A stretch of 64,000 nucleotides of DNA from Clostridiaceae bacterium (GTDB lineage Bacteria; Bacillota; Clostridia; Acetivibrionales; DUMB01): NCBI GenBank assembly GCA_012840085.1, contig DUMB01000017.1:41864-105863 (forward strand), in the 5' to 3' direction. Positions 36,352 through 47,052 of this stretch are shown here, one piece after another. Each line of letters opens with the position of its first letter. Within the stretch, counting starts at the first letter, position 1. The position numbers and the translations under genes were made by a program. A model generated the notes under the pieces. That model saw nothing but the letters and a program-made list of their open reading frames with translations, had not been told where the DNA came from and ran no database searches.

Positions 36352-38523
36352 TTAATCTATTATAAATTTGCTTATAGATTCTGACAGTTTTCTTGCCGCC
36401 TCTGTCAGCTCTTCAGCATATGCTGACAGTTCTTCAGTACTTGAAACCTGCTCCTCTGTGGAAGCTGTTACTTCTTCTGAAGAGGCTGCTGTCTGTTCGG
36501 ATACGGCAGATATATTTTGAATGGCAGTGATGGTAAGATCTTTGTTTTCCATCATTTCCTCAACGCCTGCGTTTATTTCCGATACTTTTTCAACCAGCAG
36601 GTCCATAGATTTTGTTATATTTTTGAATACATCAATTGTATTAGAAACTGCGTAATTCTGTGATTTTATTATTTCATCCGTATCTTCAGCTCTCTTAACT
36701 GTTTCTGCAGTGTGATCCTGTATATCCTTGATTATTGCAGCTATTTCCCGTGATGCTGACATTGTCTGTTCAGCAAGCTTTCGGACTTCATCAGCAACAA
36801 CTGCAAAACCTCTGCCCATTTCTCCCGCCCGTGCTGCTTCTATTGTTGCATTGAGGGCGAGCAAGTTTGTCTGGTCTGCTATACCGCTTATAACTTTAAT
36901 AATTTTGCCTATGGATTTTGAGTTATCGCTGAAGCGCTCAATATCTGAAAGAATGGATTTCATAGTAGCGGTGGTATCCTGTGCTTTTTTATTCAGTTCC
37001 TCAACTGAAATAAGACCGTCTTGTGTAAGCTTCATAGTATCCTGTGAAATTTTTTCTATAACCTTTGCATTTTCAGATGTCTGATTGATTTTTGATGCCA
37101 GGAGGGCCATTCTGTTTACGCCTTCTTCCGAATCCCGAGCCTGAGAAGAAGCACCGTTGGCAATTTCCTGTATAGCCCGTGATATCTCATGTGACACAGC
37201 GGAAACCTGCTGGGAAGTTGATGACACCACGTTAGCTGAATCAGCAACTTTGTGTGCTATTTCAATAGATTGCTGGATTAAACTCCGCATATTGGAAATC
37301 ATTGCAGAAATGCTTTTTGTCAATACGCCCAATTCATCTTTGCGACGAGATGAAATTGTAACTGTCAAATCACCGGAGGCAGCTTTTTCTGCTGCTCTGA
37401 TAATGCGGTTGATTGTTCTTCCCATACTTGAAGCCATCATGTATCCGCTTGTAAGTGCTACTAAAGATGCTAGAATTACCAGCATTATTGTTATATGTTT
37501 AATACTGTCAGCTGCACCAACAAGATCTGATATGGGAATCAAGCCTGTCATGATAAAACCGGTATCAAGTTTCTTATAGCTCAAAAGGTATTGTGTGTTA
37601 TTATAATCCACTGTAAAGGAACCAACCACATCAGAACTTGATGTAATTTTCTCAAAAAAGTCTTTATCAGTTATTTGGGAAGCATTTTGTATGATTGTAT
37701 CTTTGCCTTGGTCATCTTTGTTCCTTGCTATAGAAATATCTTTTGTGTAATCGGGGCTTATAAGATGTATCTCACTTCCTTCTCCAAGATTTATTTCTTG
37801 AAGGAGTTTTAATATTTTAGTCTCTTTCAGGTCAAAAATTACAATGGCTACTATATCAAGAGTATTAATACTTTTTACCAGACGTGCAACGGAAAATGAA
37901 TAAGAAGGTTTACCAACCAATAACTGATCCAGTTCCTCATGATCGCCACACCATATCACACCATTTTTACTTTCCTCAAGCTTTTTATACATATCAGAAT
38001 TTTTTAATGAGTTAATATTTGTATCAGACGAAGTGAAATTAGCTGTTGACACTGACCCGTTCTTATTTCCGAGGACATAGATATTCTCATAATTGTCATT
38101 CGTATAACATATATTGTTTAACTGCTTGCTTAATGAATTGATTAATTCATACTTCTCAAATGACATGTCGGTTACAAAATTTCTGGAAAAAAAGTCTTGG
38201 AAGCTTTCATCAACAGAAATTTGCAAAGTTACTTGTTCTACATTATCAAACAGAAGATCGAAATAGTTGGAAGCCTGTTCAATTGTCTGTATTGACGATG
38301 TTGAAGCTGCATCTTTTAAGGCATTGTAAGAACTGTTAAATGAAAAAACACCTAGTATGATAATAGGTATTATAGCTACCATGAAAGAACTGATAAGTTT
38401 GGATTTTATACTTTTGAATCTATTTACTGTGTTTGCTTTACTATTACTTTGGTATTTTTCTGTATGTTTGTGAATGTTTTTCAGGGCACCATTTGTGAAA
38501 TTTTTCATTTTTTGAATAATCAT
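36352..38523 (-). CDS. Methyl-accepting chemotaxis protein with extracellular sensor
   Basis: A 723-residue transmembrane chemoreceptor. The first span lies near residue 40-62 ([20 protein letters not shown]), followed by an extracellular Cache-like sensor of about 270 residues and a second span ([21 protein letters not shown]). HAMP follows, then a long methyl-accepting domain with the signalling hairpin [21 protein letters not shown] and [20 protein letters not shown] is 10 bases before ATG 38523; a longer frame to 38655 lacks a site and is rejected. It signals to CheA/CheW, which are not in the window. The ligand is unknown. It is inserted between ylzJ and ftsK on the opposite strand. Confidence 0.93.
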   Translation of the reverse strand: MIIQKMKNFTNGALKNIHKHTEKYQSNSKANTVNRFKSIKSKLISSFMVAIIPIIILGVFSFNSSYNALKDAASTSSIQTIEQASNYFDLLFDNVEQVTLQISVDESFQDFFSRNFVTDMSFEKYELINSLSKQLNNICYTNDNYENIYVLGNKNGSVSTANFTSSDTNINSLKNSDMYKKLEESKNGVIWCGDHEELDQLLVGKPSYSFSVARLVKSINTLDIVAIVIFDLKETKILKLLQEINLGEGSEIHLISPDYTKDISIARNKDDQGKDTIIQNASQITDKDFFEKITSSSDVVGSFTVDYNNTQYLLSYKKLDTGFIMTGLIPISDLVGAADSIKHITIMLVILASLVALTSGYMMASSMGRTINRIIRAAEKAASGDLTVTISSRRKDELGVLTKSISAMISNMRSLIQQSIEIAHKVADSANVVSSTSQQVSAVSHEISRAIQEIANGASSQARDSEEGVNRMALLASKINQTSENAKVIEKISQDTMKLTQDGLISVEELNKKAQDTTATMKSILSDIERFSDNSKSIGKIIKVISGIADQTNLLALNATIEAARAGEMGRGFAVVADEVRKLAEQTMSASREIAAIIKDIQDHTAETVKRAEDTDEIIKSQNYAVSNTIDVFKNITKSMDLLVEKVSEINAGVEEMMENKDLTITAIQNISAVSEQTAASSEEVTASTEEQVSSTEELSAYAEELTEAARKLSESISKFIID

Positions 38524-38821
38524 AATTTGAATTCCTCCAGATGTATTAATGATAATTGAATGATTAATACAAATAAGCCGTATAAAATGACAAAATATAT
38601 AATTACATAATAAATATTTGACATAAAATTTCAAAATCCTCCTTTTATTTGCCAATTATATAAATAATTCTAACATTGTATCAACATTACTGAATTGATG
38701 CCGGCAATACCAATTTAAATATGGAAAAATAAGAAAATTTATGATATAGTAATGTTTGAAACCCTTGGTTTTGAAGCATTTCAGGTTTATGGCAATGGGT
38801 TATAGCTTTGGAGGTGAGGAA

Positions 38822-41230
38822 ATGGCTTCTAAGGGAGCACAAAAGAAAAAATACAGAATAAAAAAGAAAAAAAACAGAAATTCTTCCGGAAATAACAATG
38901 AAATTATTGGAATACTAATTCTCGCACTCGGCATAATGGTTTTGCTAAGTATATATGTAAAAGGTTCGATGGGTTTGTTTGGAACTTTAGTAAGGAATCT
39001 TTTCCTTGGATTGTTGGGAATTTCTGCTTTTATACTTCCGCCTGTCTTAATTGTTTATGCATTTTTTTTAATATTAAATAAGGACATTAAGCAATTAAAT
39101 AAAAGGGCATTATATACTTTTATTTTTATTGTGCTTGCATCATCACTTATACAGACGGGGGTTTTCGAGCGTGAGAATTATGTCAATATGAATGTGTTTC
39201 AATATATTTCAAAGTTCTATGAAGATGGTAAGACGCTCCATGGTGGCGGAGTGTTTGGCGGTATTGTAAGTATGCCGTTTATACTGGTGTTTCAGCCACT
39301 TGGGACTATTATCATTCTTACTGCTTTATCTTTGGTGAATATAATTTTATTGACCAATATTTCAATAGCCAATTTTGTAAGAAGTTTGCGGAAATCTTTC
39401 GCCAGCAGGCACGAAAAAACATCCGGAAGGAAAAAGGTGTCTGCAAATTCTTATGACATGGATGAAATACCTTATGAGATTGATAATATGTATGATGACG
39501 GTGAATATTCAGGTCAAACAAAGCCAAAGGCAAAGATTATAGACTTCAGGATTGAAAAGACATCAAGAGAAGCAAAAGCAAAGACGGAGCAAGCCAATAA
39601 GGCTGATTTGGCTCAAAATACAGAAAATATGGAGCCTATTGATTTAATAGTAGAAGATTTGAAAAAGAGTTCTGTAAAAAGCCAAAAAAGAGAGAAGGAA
39701 AATTCGGAGAGTACAGAACAAATTGCTGCCAACATGGGAAATATAATTAACATTCAGGACTCTTCATATGGTTATGAATTTCCGCCAATTGATTTACTGA
39801 ATGCAGGGCAAAGCGGAGAAAAGGCTGCCAAAGGTAATAAGAACAAAGCTGTTGAAGGTGCAATAACACTTGAAGAAACACTTAAAAGCTTTGGTGTAAC
39901 CGCAAAAGTAATAAATATCAGCCGCGGCCCTACTGTTACACGTTATGAACTGCAGCCCAGCGCCGGTGTAAAGGTAAGCAGGATTGTGAACCTTGCTGAT
40001 GATATTGCGCTTAATCTTGCAGCTCAGGGTATCAGAATAGAAGCGCCGATACCCGGAAAGGCAGCAATAGGGATAGAAGTTCCCAATAAGGAAATTACAA
40101 CCGTTCAGCTGAGAGATGTAATTGAATCAGAAGAATTCAGACAGCATCCTTCAAAACTGACATTTGCCCTGGGTAAGGATATATCCGGCGACTGTTGTGT
40201 TGCAGATATAGCAAAAATGCCACATATGCTTATTGCCGGAGCTACAGGCTCAGGTAAAAGTGTGTGTATAAATTGTCTTATTGTAAGCCTGTTATACAAA
40301 GCTTCTCCTGATGAGGTAAAACTCCTGATGATTGACCCGAAGGTGGTGGAGTTGGGGGTATATAATGGTATTCCGCACCTGCTGATTCCTGTAGTAACAG
40401 ATCCAAAAAAAGCAGCAGGAGCATTGAACTGGGCAGTACAGGAAATGGTCAACAGGTACAAACTTTTTGCTGACAGATCAGTAAGAGATTTAAAAAGCTA
40501 TAATGAACTGCTAAGAGCCAATGGAGAAGAGGGAATACTTCCTGAAATAGTAATAATTATCGATGAGCTTGCAGATTTGATGATGGTTGCACCTAATGAG
40601 GTGGAAGATGCCATATGCAGGCTTGCACAGATGGCGAGAGCTGCAGGAATGCACCTGGTGATAGCAACTCAGAGACCTTCGGTAGATGTCATAACCGGCC
40701 TGATTAAGGCGAACATCCCGTCAAGGATATCTTTTGCCGTTTCGTCACAGGTGGACTCCAGAACAATACTTGACATGGCCGGGGCGGAAAAGCTGCTTGG
40801 CAAAGGGGATATGCTTTATTATCCCATAGGAAAGCCAAAGCCTGTAAGAATACAAGGTGCTTTCGTGTCTGAGAAAGAGGTTGAAAGGGTTGTAGAGTTT
40901 CTGAAATCAAGAGGTTCAGCAAATTATAATGATGATATTATCGAAGAAATAAACAACAGCAGCGAACCTGTTGAAGAAAACTTTGATGACACGGATGAAT
41001 TGCTTCCTCAGGCTATTGAAATGGTTGTGGAAGCAGGGCAGGCATCTGTATCTCTTATTCAGAGGAAGTTTAAAGTAGGATATGCCAGAGCGGCAAGAAT
41101 AATCGACCAAATGGAGGAACGCGGAATTATAGGTGGTTATGAAGGCAGCAAGCCCCGTCAGCTGCTCATAACAAAACAGCAATGGAAAGAAATGCAAATG
41201 GCTGACACTATGCGTAATAAAGAGCAATAA
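38822..41230 (+). CDS. ftsK: FtsK/SpoIIIE-type DNA translocase
   Basis: An 802-residue membrane-anchored motor that pumps chromosomal DNA through the division or sporulation septum. Basic N-terminus (KKKYRIKKKKNRN) precedes four membrane spans (to about residue 185), then a charged linker. The motor has Walker A AGATGSGKSVCIN and Walker B IVIIIDELADLMM, with QRPSVDVITGLIKANIPSR nearby. The C-terminal gamma winged helix (LIQRKFKVGYARAARIIDQMEERGII) recognises polar DNA motifs. GGAGGTGAGG precedes ATG 38822; earlier in-frame codons from 38756 are rejected. Its place after tepA-ylzJ suggests the spoIIIE orthologue. Confidence 0.95.
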   Translation: MASKGAQKKKYRIKKKKNRNSSGNNNEIIGILILALGIMVLLSIYVKGSMGLFGTLVRNLFLGLLGISAFILPPVLIVYAFFLILNKDIKQLNKRALYTFIFIVLASSLIQTGVFERENYVNMNVFQYISKFYEDGKTLHGGGVFGGIVSMPFILVFQPLGTIIILTALSLVNIILLTNISIANFVRSLRKSFASRHEKTSGRKKVSANSYDMDEIPYEIDNMYDDGEYSGQTKPKAKIIDFRIEKTSREAKAKTEQANKADLAQNTENMEPIDLIVEDLKKSSVKSQKREKENSESTEQIAANMGNIINIQDSSYGYEFPPIDLLNAGQSGEKAAKGNKNKAVEGAITLEETLKSFGVTAKVINISRGPTVTRYELQPSAGVKVSRIVNLADDIALNLAAQGIRIEAPIPGKAAIGIEVPNKEITTVQLRDVIESEEFRQHPSKLTFALGKDISGDCCVADIAKMPHMLIAGATGSGKSVCINCLIVSLLYKASPDEVKLLMIDPKVVELGVYNGIPHLLIPVVTDPKKAAGALNWAVQEMVNRYKLFADRSVRDLKSYNELLRANGEEGILPEIVIIIDELADLMMVAPNEVEDAICRLAQMARAAGMHLVIATQRPSVDVITGLIKANIPSRISFAVSSQVDSRTILDMAGAEKLLGKGDMLYYPIGKPKPVRIQGAFVSEKEVERVVEFLKSRGSANYNDDIIEEINNSSEPVEENFDDTDELLPQAIEMVVEAGQASVSLIQRKFKVGYARAARIIDQMEERGIIGGYEGSKPRQLLITKQQWKEMQMADTMRNKEQ

Positions 41231-41366
41231 TCCTTCAAATTACGCAACTTTTTTGATTCTTGACATAAAAATTAAAAAAGCTTACAATTAGACTTAGTTA
41301 AAAATACCTACTTTTAATAAGATAGCAAATGATCATTGAAAACTGAATATAGAGGAGGTGTGTGCT

Positions 41367-42932
41367 ATTACTACAGGTATTGGAATTGCAATAGGATTGG
41401 CGATAGGTATAGTAATTGCGATAATTGCTTCATTAATAATGTTCCGCGCCGGGATTAATCATAGAAAGAAAATTGCTGAGGCGGAGATAGGCAGTGCCGA
41501 ACAGGAAGCCAAGAGACTGATTGCAGAAGCTCAGAAAGCTGCGGAGAATAAAAAGAGGGAAGTGCTGCTGGAGGCAAAGGAAGAAATCCACAAAAGCCGC
41601 ATGGAACTTGAAAGGGAAATAAAGGACCGCAGAAGTGAAATACAGCGCCAGGAAAGAAGGCTGGTGCAAAAGGAAGAATCTCTCGATAGAAAAATAGAGA
41701 TGCTTGAACAAAAAGAAGAAGTCTTAAACAAAAAGATTAAAGACATTCAAGCAACCGAGGAGAGAATAAAAGAGCTTGAAAGCAAGCAGGTTGAAGAACT
41801 CGAAAGAATTTCCGGCCTGACTGTTGAAGACGCCAAGCAATATCTTTTGAAGAATGTTGAAAGTGAAGTAAAACATGAAGTTGCTATGCTAATTAAAGAT
41901 GTGGAAAACAGGGCAAAAGAGGAAGCTGACAGAAAGGCAAAAGAAATTATTGCATGCGCCATACAGAAATGTGCGGCGGATCATGTGTCAGAAGTCACGG
42001 TTTCTGTTGTTCCACTGCCAAATGATGAAATGAAGGGAAGAATTATCGGCCGAGAAGGCAGGAATATCAGGACATTAGAGACATTAACCGGCATAGACCT
42101 GATTATAGATGATACTCCTGAGGCTGTAATACTATCAGGATTTGATCCGATAAGAAGGGAAGTTGCTAGAATTGCCCTGGAAAAACTGATAATAGATGGT
42201 AGAATTCATCCTGCAAGGATTGAAGAAATGGTTGAAAAAGCCAACAAAGAGGTTGAAAATACCATTCGCCAGGAAGGAGACCATGCAACATTTGAAACAG
42301 GAGTTCACGGTCTGCATCCTGAATTGATAAGATTACTTGGAAAGTTGAAATTCAGAACCAGTTACGGGCAAAATGTTCTGACACATTCTATAGAGGTTGC
42401 ACACCTTGCCGGATTGATGGCGGCTGAGCTTGGTGTAGATGTTAACCTTGCCAAGAGAGCGGGACTTCTTCACGATATAGGCAAAGCCGTGGATCATGAA
42501 ATGGAAGGTTCACACGTTGCAATAGGTGCTGAACTTGCACGCAAATATAAGGAAGGAAATGTTGTGGTTAATGCAATTCAGGCACATCATGGAGATGTTG
42601 AAGCAACTTCAATTATTTCTATACTTGTTCAGGCGGCAGATTCTATTTCTGCAGCAAGGCCTGGAGCCAGAAGAGAGACTTTGGAATCCTATATTAAGCG
42701 TATAGAAAAATTAGAGGAAATAGCCAATTCGTTTGATGGAGTTGAAAAATCCTATGCTATTCAGGCTGGTAGAGAAATCCGTATTATTGTTAAGCCTGAT
42801 GAAGTCTCTGATGAAGATATAATATTGAAATCCCGTGAAATAGTGAAGAAAATTGAAAGTGAACTTGAATATCCTGGTCAGATTAAAGTAAATGTGATTA
42901 GGGAAACAAGAGCTATTGAGTATGCTAAATAA
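41367..42932 (+). CDS. rny: Ribonuclease Y
   Basis: Membrane-anchored endoribonuclease that starts mRNA decay. About 521 residues: N-terminal membrane span, a long charged coiled coil (to about residue 200), a KH domain with [26 protein letters not shown], and an HD domain with [27 protein letters not shown] and QAHHGDVEA. The start is unusual: in the frame, GTG 41358 lies inside the GAGGAGG ribosome site, while an ATT at 41367 is 8 bases after it and gives [11 protein letters not shown] list the ATT start as most likely. ymdB, its usual neighbour, follows after a strong terminator. Confidence 0.93.
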   Translation: MTTGIGIAIGLAIGIVIAIIASLIMFRAGINHRKKIAEAEIGSAEQEAKRLIAEAQKAAENKKREVLLEAKEEIHKSRMELEREIKDRRSEIQRQERRLVQKEESLDRKIEMLEQKEEVLNKKIKDIQATEERIKELESKQVEELERISGLTVEDAKQYLLKNVESEVKHEVAMLIKDVENRAKEEADRKAKEIIACAIQKCAADHVSEVTVSVVPLPNDEMKGRIIGREGRNIRTLETLTGIDLIIDDTPEAVILSGFDPIRREVARIALEKLIIDGRIHPARIEEMVEKANKEVENTIRQEGDHATFETGVHGLHPELIRLLGKLKFRTSYGQNVLTHSIEVAHLAGLMAAELGVDVNLAKRAGLLHDIGKAVDHEMEGSHVAIGAELARKYKEGNVVVNAIQAHHGDVEATSIISILVQAADSISAARPGARRETLESYIKRIEKLEEIANSFDGVEKSYAIQAGREIRIIVKPDEVSDEDIILKSREIVKKIESELEYPGQIKVNVIRETRAIEYAK

Positions 42933-42975
42933 TTAAGTATGAATATAAGTGTTAATTAAAAATAAACCAGATAAC

Positions 42976-43017
42976 AATAACACAAAAAGCGTGAGCATTC
43001 ACGCTTTTTGTGTTATT
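42976..43017 (+). terminator. Intrinsic terminator after rny
   Basis: A perfect 19-bp stem (42976-42994 with 42999-43017) around a GCAT loop. The right arm contains TTTTT, and the symmetry means it could terminate in both directions. Confidence 0.9.
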
Positions 43018-43085
43018 ATTGTATTTATAATAATTAAAATTAATTTTAAAATAATATATTATATTTATGAATAGGTGGTATAATT

Positions 43086-43868
43086 TTGAAGGTTTTGTTT
43101 ATAGGAGATATTGTTGGTAATCCTGGCAGAAGGGCTGTTAAGGAAATGATCGGCGTAATCAAAAGAGAGGAAAAGTATGACTTTTGTATCGCTAATGCTG
43201 AGAATGCTGCCGGAGGAAGCGGTATAACATACGTTGTTGCACAGGAACTTTATAAAGCCGGTATTGATGTAATAACCCTGGGAAATCATACATGGTCTAA
43301 AAGGGAAGTATTCAACTTTATAGATTCAGATCAAAGAATAGTAAGACCGGTAAATTATCCGAAAGGTATACCCGGGAAAGGATCAACAATATTTGAAGGC
43401 AATGCAGGCAAAATTGGTGTTATAAATGTAATGGGCAGAATATATATGGATAGTATAGATTGTCCATTTAGCACGATTGAAAAGGAAATAGAATATCTGA
43501 AAAATTATGTTAAAGTTATAGTCGTAGACATGCATGCTGAAGCCACATCGGAAAAATGTGCTCTTGCCTGGTACCTTGACGGAAGGGTAAGCTGTGTGCT
43601 TGGTACACATACTCATGTTCAGACGGCAGATGAAAGGATTTTGCCTTGTGGTACGGCATTTATATCAGATGTCGGCATGACAGGACCTTATGATGGCATT
43701 CTGGGAGTAGACAGGGACATCATAATTGAAAAATTTCTTACACACTTGCCTACAAGATTTGAAATAGCAAAGGGCAGGATACAGTTTAATGCTGTTATGC
43801 TTGAAATTGATGAAGTTACTGGAAAAGCGCTGAGCATTAAAAGAATTGCTCACATCTTAGACAATTAA
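43086..43868 (+). CDS. ymdB: YmdB-family metallophosphoesterase (2',3'-cyclic nucleotide phosphodiesterase)
   Basis: A 260-residue calcineurin-like enzyme of the TIGR00282 family. Metal-binding motifs are GDIVGNPGR, NAENAAGG, LGNHTWSK, MHAEATSEK and GTHTHVQTAD. In B. subtilis YmdB hydrolyses 2',3'-cyclic nucleotides, affects biofilm formation and interacts genetically with RNase Y, encoded next door as here. The start is TTG 43086 behind AGGTGG. spoVS follows, giving the conserved rny-ymdB-spoVS order. Confidence 0.93.
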   Translation: MKVLFIGDIVGNPGRRAVKEMIGVIKREEKYDFCIANAENAAGGSGITYVVAQELYKAGIDVITLGNHTWSKREVFNFIDSDQRIVRPVNYPKGIPGKGSTIFEGNAGKIGVINVMGRIYMDSIDCPFSTIEKEIEYLKNYVKVIVVDMHAEATSEKCALAWYLDGRVSCVLGTHTHVQTADERILPCGTAFISDVGMTGPYDGILGVDRDIIIEKFLTHLPTRFEIAKGRIQFNAVMLEIDEVTGKALSIKRIAHILDN

Positions 43869-43905
43869 AAAATTTTTTGGGCAATTTCTAAAATTTAACT
43901 AAAAA

Positions 43906-43934
43906 AGAGGAATTTAAAAATTTGTGTAGAATAT
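43906..43934 (+). promoter_or_regulatory. Sigma-H-type promoter for spoVS
   Basis: AGAGGAATT (43906-43914) and GTAGAATAT (43926-43934) match the RnAGGAWWW and RnnGAATWW sigma-H consensus elements at every position, with an 11-base spacer. B. subtilis spoVS is a sigma-H gene, so the match makes biological sense. Confidence 0.7.
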
Positions 43935-43967
43935 TAACATTGATAATGTGTTAGGGGGTAAAACATT

Positions 43968-44231
43968 ATGGATGTATTAAAAGTCTCAGCAAAATCCAGT
44001 CCAAACTCTATTGCAGGAGCACTAGCAGGAGTAATTAGGGAGAGAGGGACAGCTGAAATTCAGGCAATAGGAGCAGGGGCCTTAAATCAAGCTGTTAAAG
44101 CAGTTGCGATTGCTAGGGGATTCGTTGCTCCATCAGGTCTTGAGCTCATTTGTATACCGGCATTCACCGATATACAAATTGACGGTGAAGAAAGGACAGC
44201 CATTAAGTTAATTGTTGAGCCAAGAAAATAG
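43968..44231 (+). CDS. spoVS: Stage V sporulation protein S
   Basis: An 87-residue Alba-fold protein needed for late sporulation and septation control in B. subtilis. The sequence VLKVSAKSSPNSIAGALAGV, then EIQAIGAGALNQAVKAVAIARG, is highly conserved in the family and full length. AGGGGGT lies about 8 bases before the ATG. A sigma-H-type promoter precedes it and a terminator follows, so it is a single-gene unit. Confidence 0.97.
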   Translation: MDVLKVSAKSSPNSIAGALAGVIRERGTAEIQAIGAGALNQAVKAVAIARGFVAPSGLELICIPAFTDIQIDGEERTAIKLIVEPRK

Positions 44232-44289
44232 AATAATAGACAGAGAAAAAAACAGAGAAAAAAACATTTACCAAAATCATTTAAACGCT

Positions 44290-44313
44290 AAAAGCATTTA
44301 AATGCTTTTTTTT
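44290..44313 (+). terminator. Intrinsic terminator after spoVS
   Basis: A 20-base palindrome, AAAAGCATTT then AAATGCTTTT, extends into eight T residues in all. Confidence 0.85.
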
Positions 44314-44380
44314 TGTTTTTATGGTAATATTATTTTATAGGCAAGGAGCATAAATATTCTATTTCGGAGGGTATTTTCCT

Positions 44381-45220
44381 TTGTGCACGGATACTATAAA
44401 GGATGACAAAAATTTGTTTTTTCAAAAAAACGGAGTAAAACTTTTGAAGTTCAGAATATTTGAACAGTACAACGATAAACTTGTACACTGCTTTACAACA
44501 AGAATAGGCGGAGTTAGTACGGGAGAATGTGAATCGCTGAATCTTGGATTTAAAAGAAGGGACAGCAGAGAAAATGTAATAGAGAATTATAAAAGGGTAT
44601 GCAGCGCACTTGATATAAACATAGAAGATATTGTTTTATCTGATCAGGTTCATGATAAAAAGATAAAAACAGTTTATGAATCTGACAGGGGTAAGGGTAT
44701 TCTGAAGAACAGTGATATAATAGGAGTTGACGGACTGATAACCAACAAAAAAAACATAGCTTTAGTAACTTTCTATGCTGATTGCGTACCCGTTTATATT
44801 TTTGATACCGGCAAGACGGCAATTGGCCTTGCACACTCCGGCTGGAAAGGGACATTGAAGGAAATTGCACGCGAAATGGTGGAGAAAATGCATGCGGAAT
44901 ATGGAAGCAGACCAAGTGATATGAAGGCAGTTATCGGTCCATCTATTGGAAAGTGCTGCTTTGAGGTTGGAGACGAAGTCGTTGACGCTTTTTTAACCGG
45001 GATTCCCTGGAGTAAAAGTTTTATTTCAAAGAACGACGGGGAAAAGTGGAAGATTGATTTGAAGGCTGTTGTAAAAAAGACACTAATGAATTCCGGTGTT
45101 TTAGAGGAAAATATAGAAGTGAGCAATATTTGCACCAAATGCTGCAAAAGTATATTCTTTTCTTATAGAGGCGATGAAGGAAAAACCGGAAGTCTTGCTG
45201 CAATTATGCAGTTGAAATAG
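44381..45220 (+). CDS. pgeF: PgeF/YlmD-type laccase-domain protein, purine nucleoside phosphorylase
   Basis: A 279-residue member of the family once called multicopper polyphenol oxidase, now known to be a zinc enzyme with purine nucleoside phosphorylase/deaminase activity; relatives edit cytoplasmic peptidoglycan precursors. Motifs are FTTRIGGVSTGECESLNLG, LSDQVHDKKI, YADCVPVYIFD, GLAHSGWKGTLKEI and GPSIGKCCFEV. The zinc ligands (His of QVH, Cys of ADC, His of AHSGW) are all present. The start is TTG 44381, 10 bases after GGAGG. Confidence 0.9.
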   Translation: MCTDTIKDDKNLFFQKNGVKLLKFRIFEQYNDKLVHCFTTRIGGVSTGECESLNLGFKRRDSRENVIENYKRVCSALDINIEDIVLSDQVHDKKIKTVYESDRGKGILKNSDIIGVDGLITNKKNIALVTFYADCVPVYIFDTGKTAIGLAHSGWKGTLKEIAREMVEKMHAEYGSRPSDMKAVIGPSIGKCCFEVGDEVVDAFLTGIPWSKSFISKNDGEKWKIDLKAVVKKTLMNSGVLEENIEVSNICTKCCKSIFFSYRGDEGKTGSLAAIMQLK

Positions 45221-45279
45221 AAGTCTTAGATTAAACAAATTATAACTGGATTAAACAATTTATAAAAAGGAGCATGGCA

Positions 45280-46974
45280 TTGAAAAGAGTACTTCTGACT
45301 ATAGCAGTATTTGCTGTATGCGTAATTTTTGCTTCTTGCGGTACTATGGTCCAGTATCAGGACGGGCAGGAGCACAATTTAAACAATATAAATATGAATA
45401 TTTATATCAGTGATAATGTCATAGACAGAGGTGTGACCAGAGGAGGAACTCTTAACCTTTTTACTACTGTGCCTGATACACTGAATCCTGTTTCTACAAA
45501 AAATGTTTTTGTTCAGGGTTTTTCAGGGCTTGTATTTGAAAGTCTTATAAAGCTTCAAGAAAATCAAAGTCCTTTACCCGTCCTGGCTGACAGGTGGAGT
45601 GTCTCGCAGGATGGACTTGTTTGGACATTCCATATCAGGGAGGATGTAAAGTGGCATGATGGTACACCTTTAACTGCTGAGGATGTGGAGTTTACTGTAA
45701 ATGAAATATTGAACAGCGGGAACGGCTCCATTTACAAAAGCAATTTACAAGGTGCTACAAGTTTTGGAGCAATTGACAGGAACAATTTTAGAATTGTGAT
45801 AGGAAAGCCCAATTCATTTCAGGCAGAATTAATGACCTTTCCAATAATACCCAAGCATTATTTTGAAAAATACGGAGACCAGGACTTGATGTCCGGGACA
45901 CTGCCTCCCGGAACCGGTCCATATAAATTTAAATCAATTGAGAAGGATAAAGTTATTCATCTTACGGCAAATGAAAATTGGTGGAATGCTTTGTCAAGAG
46001 GTGAAGACTCACTGAAACTGCCCTATATCGAAAATATAAATGTTAAGATATACCAAGGGGTGGAAGATGCGCTAAATGCTTTCAATACAAAAGATGTAGA
46101 CGTTGCTTTCATTGATTTTGCAGATCTTGAAAGGTATAAAGGAAGTGTACATACTTCATTAAAAACATATCCATCGAGGAATTTTGAATTTATTGCGCTT
46201 AATTTTAATAATAAAATATTGAGTGATGGAGCAGTACGCAAGGCTATTGCATATTCAATTGACAGAAACAAAATTATTAATGACATACTTCCGGGACGGG
46301 GTATAATTTCTGATATACCGGTGATTCCCAGTTCATGGATTAATGACACAAGTATTAGTTCTTATAATGTTGATCTGGTCAAGGCAAGAGAAATACTTAT
46401 CGAAAACGGCTGGAATGAAGATAATGGAAGATGGAGCAAAAGGATTAACGGAAAAAGAGAATATTTATCCTTTGAACTGCTTGTTAATAATGAGAACCTT
46501 TTAAGGAAGTCAGTTGCAGAAGAAATTGTGCGGCAGTTGAAGAATTTAGGAATAGAGGTAACGGTTGTACCTCTGAACTGGGACGAAATGCTTGAAAAAA
46601 TTGAATCAGGGAAATATGATATGGCATTAATGGGATGTACTGTACCGCAAATACCTGATATTTCGTTCCTTTATGCAACACCCTATTTTAGTTTCATTCC
46701 TTCTGAAGGTTATACCGTAGCAAGGAATATCTCGGGATACACCAACCCGGATGTTGATGATTATATTATAAAAATATTCAGCGAAACTGACAATGAAAGA
46801 AAAAAAGCGTTATTTATCAATATGACAGGGTTAATTTCAGATGATGTACCCTACTTAGGCCTGTATTTCTTAAATAATGCCGTAATGTACAGAAAAACTA
46901 TAAGAGGAACAATAGATTCGCATATATGGGATAAGTATAACGATATAACACAGTGGTATATAACTGAAGGATGA
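45280..46974 (+). CDS. Peptide/nickel ABC transporter solute-binding lipoprotein
   Basis: A 564-residue extracytoplasmic family-5 binding protein. The lipobox FASC gives Cys20. Family landmarks are FSGLVFESLIKLQEN, the [25 protein letters not shown] segment split across the first domain, LPPGTGPYKF and AIAYSIDRNKI. The first in-frame ATG (45274) is only one base from AAAGGAG, while TTG 45280 is 7 bases away and gives MKRVLLTIAVF; TTG is chosen. No permease or ATPase gene is adjacent, so it is an orphan binding protein or serves a transporter elsewhere. The ligand is not predictable. Confidence 0.9.
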   Translation: MKRVLLTIAVFAVCVIFASCGTMVQYQDGQEHNLNNINMNIYISDNVIDRGVTRGGTLNLFTTVPDTLNPVSTKNVFVQGFSGLVFESLIKLQENQSPLPVLADRWSVSQDGLVWTFHIREDVKWHDGTPLTAEDVEFTVNEILNSGNGSIYKSNLQGATSFGAIDRNNFRIVIGKPNSFQAELMTFPIIPKHYFEKYGDQDLMSGTLPPGTGPYKFKSIEKDKVIHLTANENWWNALSRGEDSLKLPYIENINVKIYQGVEDALNAFNTKDVDVAFIDFADLERYKGSVHTSLKTYPSRNFEFIALNFNNKILSDGAVRKAIAYSIDRNKIINDILPGRGIISDIPVIPSSWINDTSISSYNVDLVKAREILIENGWNEDNGRWSKRINGKREYLSFELLVNNENLLRKSVAEEIVRQLKNLGIEVTVVPLNWDEMLEKIESGKYDMALMGCTVPQIPDISFLYATPYFSFIPSEGYTVARNISGYTNPDVDDYIIKIFSETDNERKKALFINMTGLISDDVPYLGLYFLNNAVMYRKTIRGTIDSHIWDKYNDITQWYITEG

Positions 46975-47052
46975 ATTATAATAAACATATTACAATTTGG
47001 AGAGCAGTAAAATCAGAAAACGGTTATATTAAAAAACGAGGTGGGTTGATAA

